Source of the DNA: Drosophila miranda
Taxonomy: Eukaryota > Arthropoda > Insecta > Diptera > Drosophilidae
Length of the DNA: 64,000 bases
NCBI RefSeq assembly: GCF_003369915.1
Contig: NW_022881603.1
Coordinates: forward strand, 18,597,515 to 18,661,514
Direction: 5' to 3'
The position numbers and the translations under genes are program-made. Of the stretch, positions 56,045 through 64,000 are shown one piece after another. Under the pieces are notes generated by a model that was not told the origin of the DNA, did not search any database, and saw nothing but the letters and a program-made list of their open reading frames with translations. Each line of letters starts with the position of its first letter. The stretch's first letter is position 1.

Positions 56045-57552
56045 TAAAAGATTATAAACTTACAACCGTTACGTACGGTACAGCTTCAGCACCCTACTTA
56101 GCAACCAGGGTGCTTGTTGCAATAGCAGATAATTGCAAAAATCAAGCAATTAGGGAAATCATAAAGAATGATTTTTATATGGACGACCTGATGACAGGTG
56201 CCGACACGATACTGGATGCTAAAAAGCATGTAAAGGAAGTTACCCGGGAGTTTAATAAGGTTGGGTTTAACTTAAGAAAGTGGATAACAAATATCCCAGA
56301 AATTATAGAAGGCATTAGAGATGACCAAGAAAATAAAGTATCAACCATTGAGGAGAATGAATCCGTCAAAACATTAGGACTACAATGGGAACCGGTTAAA
56401 GACGAGTTTAGGTTCAGTTTCCACTATGAACCAATTAAGAAAAATAACAAAAGAATAGTATTATCTACCTTAGCCAAGATATATGACCCCTTAGGCTGGT
56501 TGTCTCCAGTGACACTTGTCGGAAAATTGTTTATTCAAAAACTTTGGCTAGCAGACAAAAATTGGGACTAAGAATTATTAGAACGGGATACTCGGGAATG
56601 GAATTCGTTTAAAAATAGTTTAACAGAGTTAGAGAGCATTCGGATACCGAGATGGCTAAATTCTCAGCACAATAAGTCGATGCAAATTCATGGGTTTGCC
56701 GATGCATCCGAAAAGGCTTATGCTGCCGTAGTGTATGCCAAGGTAGATAGTTCTACAATTATAATAGCCAGTAAAAGCAAAGTTAATCCAAAGAAGAATC
56801 GGAAAACTATTCCAAAATTAGAACTTTGTGCAGCACATCTTCCGGCAAAATTAATTCAACGGGTGAAAGTAGCGGTTGGAAGTAATGTAGAGTGTTATGC
56901 CTGGAGTGATTCTACTATTACTCTAGCCTGGATAAAGAATGGAGACAATAAAGACAAGTTTATCAGGCGTCGAACTGACGAAGTAAGAAAGATTAAGGAA
57001 ATTAAATGGGGACACGTTAGAACTGAAGACAATCCAGCAAATGTAGCATCAAGGGGCATTAGTGCAGATAAGCTAAAAGATTTTAAGATTTGTTGGAAAG
57101 GGCCTCAATGGTTGGCGAAATCTAAGGAACATTGGCCAAAAGAGGAAATTGAAGAAAAATTAGTTATGAGCACAACAATGGTAATAGCAAAAAATAACAT
57201 TTTTTGTAAATTATTACAAAAATATTCGTGTATGCATAAACTAGAAAGAGTCATTGCATATGTATTGAGGTTTATTCAAATCAAAACCAAAAAGAAAGAA
57301 TATCCTTCATTTTTGACAGTGAAGGAGATTAAGAGCGCCAAAGTATTAATAGTAATTCAACAACAAGCTATCCAATTCGGTTCCGAAATAGCTAGCCTAA
57401 TTAATAAAAAGGAAATAGAAACAAAAAATAAACTATTAAGCTTAAATCCGTTCTTAGATACATCTGTGCGTCCTAACAGCACTGGGGGTGGAAGAAAAAG
57501 AAAAATAAACGCGCCACCTATATGTCAAGGATCGTATCTGAGGAAAGAGTAA
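56045..57552 (+). pseudogene. pol: BEL/Pao retrotransposon pol fragment
   Basis: One frame carries the late part of a Pao-type reverse transcriptase ('TYGTASAPYLATRV', 'FYMDDLMTGA', 'KIYDPLGWLSPV') and a Pao RNase H region ('FADASEKAYAAVVYAKV', 'PKLELCAAHLPAKL', 'WSDSTITLAWI'). It is interrupted by a TAA at 56569-56571 and lacks the protease, early RT motifs and integrase. The frame loses family resemblance after 'LNPFLDTSV' near 57468 and stops at 57552. Its left end abuts the Rab4 flank piece. Confidence 0.88.
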
Positions 57553-57627
57553 TGGAAGTTGACAGTTGAAGGGTCGAGCAGAGAAAGTAGGGTCCGAGTG
57601 TCGAGGCAGAATAGCATCCGCTCTTTT

Positions 57628-58588
57628 TATACCCGATACTCAAAATGAGTAATGGGGAAATTAGATTTGTGGTAAAAGTGGATGTGTGTAACGTCCAGAA
57701 GGAATCGTTTCCGACCCCATAAAGTATATATATTCTTGATCAGCATCAATAGCCGGAGTCGATTGAGCCATGTCCGTCCGTCCGTCTGTCCGTCTGTCCG
57801 TCCCTATTAGCGCCTAGTGCTCAAAGACTATGAGAGCTAGAGCAACGATGTTTTGGATCCAGACTTCTGTGATATGTCACTGCTACAAAAATATTTCAAA
57901 ACTTCGCCCCGCCCACTTCCGCCCCCACAAAGGACGAAAATCTGTGGCATTCACAATTTTAAAGATACGAGAAAATCAAAAACGCAAAATCGTAGAGAAT
58001 GACCATATCTTTTAGACTGCAGTATCTGAATTGGATCGTATTATTATTATAGCCAGCATCAAGAAAACAATTTCATTTTTTCTCGCCCTGTCTCTCTCTA
58101 ACACACACGTAGCATAGCCGGCTTTGCTTAGAGTATAACATTAGCACCTAGATCTCAGAGACTATAAAAGCTAGAGCAACCAAATTTGGTATCCGCACTC
58201 CTGTTAGATCTCACTTTAAAACTTATATCTCAAAATTTCGCCCCAATCCCTTCCGCCCCCACAAAAGACGAAAATCTGTTGCATCCACAATATTGAGGAA
58301 ACGAGAAAACTAAAAACGCAGAATCATAGATAATGACCATATCTATCAGATTGCTGAATCTGGATCAGATCAGATCATTTTCATAGCCAAAAGGAACAAA
58401 TCAATTTGCACTGGCTACGCAGCCCCCGACGTCACGCTCAGACTGATTTTCTGTCTCTCTCGCACGCACTCTTTGTCGTGTCGTTCAATATTAGCGGCGT
58501 CTGCCGGAGGAGAGCCATACTGACTTAGTATCGGGTATAACTGTAGAGTTGCGGTGTCCGCTGCAACTCACAACGTTCCCCCTCGTTT
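57628..58588 (+). mobile_element. DINE with internal deletion, outer left arm of the array
   Basis: Full ends; about 140 bp of interior are missing (one of the 'ggacgaaaatctg' blocks). It is followed by the 108-bp sequence that reappears inverted at 63294. Confidence 0.93.
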
Positions 58589-58696
58589 TTTTGTTGTACC
58601 TGTATGTGTAAACTGGCACTTGCACTCACACTCGCCCTAGGAGAGCACAACGAATTCCCCCTTACCCCTTAGCAGTGGAATTAATAGGTAGGTCTG
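58589..58696 (+). repeat. 108-bp flank, inverted copy at 63294-63402
   Basis: Contains 'tgtacctgtatgtgtaaact' and 'gagagcacaacgaattcccc'. The reverse complement is at 63294-63402. No other function is apparent. Confidence 0.93.
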
Positions 58697-59413
58697 AGGT
58701 CAGTCTGAGCGTGACGTCGGGCGCTGCGTAGCCACTGAAAATTGATTTCTTGCTTTTGGCTACAAAAATGATCCGATCTGATCCAGATTCACCAATCTGA
58801 TAGATATGGTCATTATCTATGATTCTGCGTTTTTTGTTTTCTCGAATGTGCAATATTGTGGATGCAACAGATTTTCGTCCTTTGTGTGGGCGGAAGGGGG
58901 TGGGGCGAAATTTTGAGATATACGTTTTATAGTTAGATCTAACAGGAGTGCGGATACCAAATTTGGTTACTCTAGTTACGATCCAATTCATATTCCGCAG
59001 TCTTAAAGATATGGTCATTCTCTACATTCTACGTTTTTGGTTTTCTCATATCTTTAAAATTGTGGATGCCACAGATTTTCGTCCTTTGTGGGGGCGGAAG
59101 TGGGCGGGGCGAAGTTTTGAAATATTTTTGTAGCAGTGACATATCACAGAAGTCTGGATCCAAAACATCGTTGCTCTAGCTCTTATAGTCTTTGAGCACT
59201 AGGCGCTGAAGGGGACGGACAGACGGACAGACGGACGAGACGGACGGACGGACAGACGGACAGACAGACATGGCTCAATCGACTCGGCTATTGATGGTGA
59301 TCAAGAATATATATACTTTATGGGGTCGGAAACGATTCCTTCTGGACGTTACACACATCCACTTTTACCACAAATCTAATATACCCCAATACTCATTTTG
59401 AGTATCGGGTATA
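58697..59413 (-). mobile_element. DINE array unit 1 (3' end truncated)
   Basis: Starts inside the element ('gtcagtctgagcgtgacg') and lacks the hairpin end. It has the same internal deletion as units 2 and 3: 'ggttactctag' is followed by 'ttacgatccaattcatattc', skipping about 275 bp. Confidence 0.92.
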
Positions 59414-60251
59414 ACGAGGGGGAACGTTGTGAGTTGCTGCGGACACCGCAACTCTACGGTTATACCCGATCCTAAGTCAGTATGGCTCTCCTCCGGCAGA
59501 CGCCGCTAATATTAAACGACCCGACAAAGAGTGCGTGCGAGAGAGACAGAAAATCAGTCTGAGCGTGACGTCGGGCGCTGCGTAGCCACTGAAAATTGAT
59601 TTTTGCTTTTGGCTATAAAAATGATCTGATCTGATCCAGATTCAGCAATCTGATAGATATGGTCATTATCTATGATTCTGCGCTTTTAGTTTTCTCGAAT
59701 GTGCAATATTGTGGATGCAACAGATTTTCGTCCTTTGTGTGGGCGGAAGGGGTGGGGCGAAATTTTGAGATTACGTTTTATAGTTAGATCTAACAGGAGT
59801 GCGGATACCAAATTTGGTTACTCTGTTCGTCCAATTCATATTCCGCAGTCTTAAAGATATGGTCATTCTCTACCATTCTACGTTTTTGGTTTTCTCATAT
59901 CTTTAAAATTGTGGATGCCACAGATTTTCGTCCTTTGTGGGGCGGAAGTGGGCGGGGCGAAGTTTTGAAATATTTTTGTAGCAGTGACATATCACAGAAG
60001 TCTGGATCCAAAACATCGTTGCTCTAGCTCTTATAGTCTTTGAGCACTAGGCGCTGAAGGGGACGGACAGACGGACAGACGGACGGACGGACAGACGGAC
60101 AGACAGACATGGCTCAATCGACTCGGCTATTGATGCTGATCAAGAATATATATACTTTATGGGTCGGAAACGATTCCTTCTGGACGTTACACACATCCAC
60201 TTTTACCACAAATCTAATATACCCCAATACTCATTTTGAGTATCGGGTATA
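59414..60251 (-). mobile_element. DINE array unit 2
   Basis: Joined to unit 1 through 'cgggtata/acgaggggg' with no filler. Length about 840 bp because of the shared internal deletion, slightly extended here ('ctctgttcgtccaattc'). Confidence 0.93.
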
Positions 60252-61095
60252 ACGAGGGGGAACGTTGTGAGTTGCTGCGGACACCGCAACTCTACGGTTA
60301 TACCCGATACTAAGTCAGTATGGCTCTCCTCCGGCAGACGCCGCTAACATTAAACGACACGACAAAGAGTGCGTGCGAGAGCGACAGAAAATCAGTCTGA
60401 GCGTGACGTCGGGGGCTGCGTAGCCACTGCAAATTGATTTGATCCTTTTGGCTATAAAAATGATCCGATCTGATCCAGATTCAGCAATCTGATAGATATG
60501 GTCATTATCTATGATTCTGCGTTTTAGTTTTCTCGAATGTGCAATATTGTGGATGCAACAGATTTTCGTCCTTTGTGTGGGCGGAAGGGGTGGGGCGAAA
60601 TTTTGAGATATACGTTTTATAGTTAGATCTAACAGGAGTGCGGATACCAAATTTGGTTACTCTAGTTACGATCCAATTCATATTCCGCAGTCTTAAAGAT
60701 ATGGTCATTCTCTACCATTCTACGTTTTTGGTTTTCTCATATCTTTAAAATTGTGGATGCCACAGATTTTCGTCCTTTGTGGGGGCGGAAGTGGGCGGGG
60801 CGAAGTTTTGAAATATTTTTGTATCAGTGACATATCACAGAAGTCTGGATCCAAAACATCGTTGCTCTAGCTCTTATAGTCTTTGAGCACTAGGCGCTGA
60901 AGGGGACGGACAGACGGACAGACGGACGGACGGACAGACGGACAGACAGACATGGCTCAATCGACTCGGCTATTGATGCTGATCAAGAATATATATACTT
61001 TATGGGGTCGGAAACGATTCCTTCTGGACGTTACACACATCCACTTTTACCACAAATCTAATATACCCCAATACTCATTTTGAGTATCGGGTATA
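60252..61095 (-). mobile_element. DINE array unit 3
   Basis: Same head-to-tail junction and same internal deletion as unit 2. Confidence 0.93.
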
Positions 61096-62202
61096 ACGAG
61101 GGGGAACGTTGTGAGTTGCTGCGGACACCGCAACTCTACGGTTATACCCGATACTAAGTCAGTATGGCTCTCCTCCGGCAGACGCCGCTAACATTAAACG
61201 ACACGACAAAGAGTGCGTGCGAGAGAGACAGAAAATCAGTCTGAGCGTGACGTCGGGGGCTGCGTAGCCACTGCAAATTGATTTGATCCTTTTGGCTATA
61301 AAAATGATCTGATCTGATCCAGATTCAGCAATCTGATAGATATGGTCATTATCTATGATTCTGCGTTTTTAGTTTTCTCGAATGTGCAATATTGTGGATG
61401 CAACAGATTTTCGTCCTTTGTGTGGGCGGAAAGGGGTGGGGCGAAATTTTGAGATACACGTTTTATAGTAAGATCTAACAGGAGTGCGGATACCAAATTT
61501 GGTTACTCTTGCCATAATAGTCTCTGAGATTTTTGAATATCCCCAGATTTTCGTCCTTTGCGGAGGCGGAAGGGGTGTGGCGAAATTTTGAAACAAACTC
61601 GTCTCGGTCCGATATATTAGGAGTGTGGATACCAAATTTGGTTGCTCTAGCTTTTGTAGTCTCTGAGATCTAGGCGCTAATGTTTTACTCTAAGCAAAGC
61701 CGCCTATGCTACGTGTGTGTTAGAGAGAGACAGGGCGAGAAAAAATGAAATTGTTTTCTTGATGCTGGCTATAATAATAATACGATCCAATTCATATTCC
61801 GCAGTCTTAAAGATATGGTCATTCTCTACAATTCTACGTTTTTGGTTTTCTCATATCTTTAAAATTGTGGATGCCACAGATTTTCGTCCTTTGTGGGGGC
61901 GGAAGTGGGCGGGGCGAAGTTTTGAAATATTTTTGTATCAGTGACATATCACAGAAGTCTGGATCCAAAACATCGTTGCTCTAGCTCTTATGAGCACTAG
62001 GCGCTGAAGGGGACGGACAGACGGACGGACGGACAGACGGACAGACGGACAGACAGACAGGGCTCAATCGACTCGGCTATTGATGCTGATCAAGAATATA
62101 TATACTTTATGGGGTCGGAAACGATTCCTTCTGGACGTTACACACATCCACTTTTACCACAAATCTAATATACCCCAATACTCCATTTGAGTATCGGGTA
62201 TA
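61096..62202 (-). mobile_element. DINE array unit 4, full length
   Basis: Head-to-tail with unit 3. About 1107 bp with the complete interior. Confidence 0.93.
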
Positions 62203-63293
62203 ACGAGGGGGAACGTTGTGAGTTGCTGCGGACACCGCAACTCTACGGTTATACCCGATACTAAGTCAGTATGGCTCTCCTCCGGCAGACGCCGCTAATA
62301 TTAAACGACACGACAAAGAGTGCGTGCGAGAGAGACAGAGAATCAGTCTGAGCGTGACGTCGGGGGCTGCGTAGCCACTGCAAATTGATTTGTTCCTTTT
62401 GGCTATAAAAATGATCTGATCCGATCCAGATTCAGCAGTCTGATAGATATGGTCATTATCTATGATTCTGTGTTTTTAGTTTTCTCGAATGTGCAATATT
62501 TTGGATGCAACAGATTTTCGTCCTTTGTGTGGGCGGAAGGGGGTGGGGCGAAACTTTGAGATACACGTTTTATAGTAAGATCTAACAGGAGTGCGGATAC
62601 CAAATTTGGTTACTCTAGCCTTAATAGTCTCTGAGATTTTTGAATATCCCCAGATTTTCGTCCTTTGCGGGGGCGGAAGGGGGTGTGGCGAAATTTTGAA
62701 ACAAACTCGTCTCGGTCCGATATATTAGGAGTGTGGATACCAAATTTGGTTGCTCTAGCTTTTGTAGTCTCTGAGATCTAGGCGCTAATGTTTTACTCTA
62801 AGCAAAGCCGCCTATGCTACGTGTGTGTTAGAGAGAAACAGGGCGAGAAAAAATGAAATTGTTTTCTTGATGCTGGCTATAATAATAATACGATCCAATT
62901 CAGATTCCGCAGTCTTAAAGATATGGTCATTCTCTACAATTCTACGTTTTTGGTTTTCTCGTATCTTTAAAATTGTGTATGCCACAGATTTTCGTCCTTT
63001 GTGGGGGCGGAAGTGGGCGGGGCGAAGTTTTGAAATATTTTTGTATCAGTGACACATCACAGAAGTCTGGATCCAAAACATCGTTGCTCTAGCTCTTATA
63101 GTCTTTGAGCACTAGGCGCTGAAGGGGACGGACAGACGGACAGACAGACATGGCTCAATCGACTCGGCTATTGATGGTGATCAAGAATATATATACTTTA
63201 TGGGGTCGGAAACGATTCCTTCTAGACGTTACACACGTCCGCTTTCACCACAAATCTAATATACCCCAATACTCATTTTGAGTATCGGGTATA
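62203..63293 (-). mobile_element. DINE array unit 5, full length
   Basis: Head-to-tail with unit 4; microsatellite shorter. The array ends here and the 108-bp flank begins. Confidence 0.93.
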
Positions 63294-63402
63294 AAAACCT
63301 ACCTATTAATTCCACTGCTAAGGGGTAAGGGGGAATTCGTTGTGCTCTCCTAGGGCGAGTGTGAGTGCAAGTGCCAGTTTACACATACAGGTACAACAAA
63401 AA
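63294..63402 (-). repeat. Inverted copy of the 108-bp flank
   Basis: Reverse complement of 58589-58696, placing the DINE array between inverted repeats. Confidence 0.93.
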
Positions 63403-64000
63403 AACGAGGGGGAACGTTGTGAGTTGCTGCGGACACCGCAACTCTACGGTTATACCCGATACTAAGTCAGTATGGCTCCCCTCCGGCAGACGCCGCTAAT
63501 ATTAAACGACACGACAAAGAGTGCGTGCGAGAGAGACAGAAAATCAGTCTGAGCGTGACGTCGGGCGCTGCGTAGCCACTGCAAATTGATTTGTTCCTAT
63601 TGGCTATAAAAATGATCTGATCTGAACCAGATTCAGCAATCTGATAGATATGGTCATTATCTATGATTCTGCGTTTTTAGTTTTCTCGAATGTGCAATAT
63701 TGTGGATTCAACAGATTTTCGTCCTTTGTGTGGGCGAAAGGGGGTGGGGCGAAACTTTGAGATACACGTTTTATAGTAAGATCTAACAGGAGTGCGGATA
63801 CCAAATTTGGTTACTCTAGCCTTAATAGTCTCTGAGATTTTTGAATACCCCAGATTTTCGTCCTTTGCGGGGGCGGAAGGGGTTGTGGCGAAATTTTGAA
63901 ACCAACTCGTCTCGGTCCGATATATTAGGAGTGTGGATACCAAATTTGGTTGCTCTAGCTTTTGTAGTCTCTGAGATCTAGGCGCTAATGTTTTACTCTA
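63403..64000 (-). mobile_element. DINE, outer right arm of the array, runs off the window
   Basis: Begins with the 3' hairpin end on the minus strand and is still in the element at the window edge. It mirrors the copy at 57628-58588. Confidence 0.92.

Overview
This is eukaryotic, insect DNA: genes carry short GT-AG introns of 50-80 bp, and the genes recognised (Ns2, POSH, UQCR-6.4, Rab4, Dcr-2, a G-gamma1-like gene) are Drosophila genes. As I recall, most of them lie close together near 54C on Muller element C in D. melanogaster. The window is crowded with about 1.1-kb DINE-1/HINE (Helentron-related) repeats of the kind called ISX/ISY in the obscura group. Heavy repeat load, segmental duplication, a large palindrome and many broken genes from a Muller C neighbourhood fit a degenerating neo-Y or other non-recombining, Y-like region in an obscura-group species. 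The D. miranda neo-Y is the obvious candidate, but that is inference; no species label is visible in the sequence.

Layout. 1-5.7 kb: DINE copies, a small intact G-gamma1-like gene, a small HMG-box gene and two Tc1 transposase relics. 5.7-9.1 kb: an intact NIP30-domain gene and an intact Ns2 (nucleolar GTPase) on the opposite strand. 8.14-15.91 kb is block copy 1: the 5' two exons of Ns2, POSH, UQCR-6.4, a small membrane-protein gene and an unassigned 1.4-kb segment. It is followed by Rab4. Copy 2 of the block lies in the same orientation at 18.67-31.37 kb, and a 4.9-kb Ty3/gypsy element with identical LTRs has inserted into it. Each POSH copy is damaged in a different way (copy 1: RING zinc-ligand loss and a 32-bp deletion; copy 2: an early 1-bp deletion), while UQCR-6.4 is intact in both.

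32.5-53.1 kb is a near-perfect palindrome: two arms of about 10 kb around a 618-bp spacer. Each arm carries a Dicer-2 gene, transcribed away from the centre, and a fibrinogen-domain gene. Both Dcr-2 copies are pseudogenes. One 1-bp deletion and one intronic DINE insertion are shared by the arms and so are older than the palindrome (or were homogenised by conversion); many other lesions are private to one arm. The spacer holds the 3' end of a C2H2 zinc-finger gene on the minus strand.

53-64 kb is almost all transposable elements: DINE copies, an Env-like membrane tail, a BEL/Pao pol fragment and a head-to-tail tandem array of five DINE units flanked by an inverted 108-bp sequence and inverted DINEs, which makes a second palindromic structure. 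Two short stretches (18522-18672 and 55980-56043) are inverted pieces of flanks found elsewhere in the window and record the rearrangement history. The most interesting system here is the Dcr-2 palindrome: read across its spacer it would form a long hairpin that is both a substrate of Dicer-2 and homologous to the Dicer-2 gene itself.
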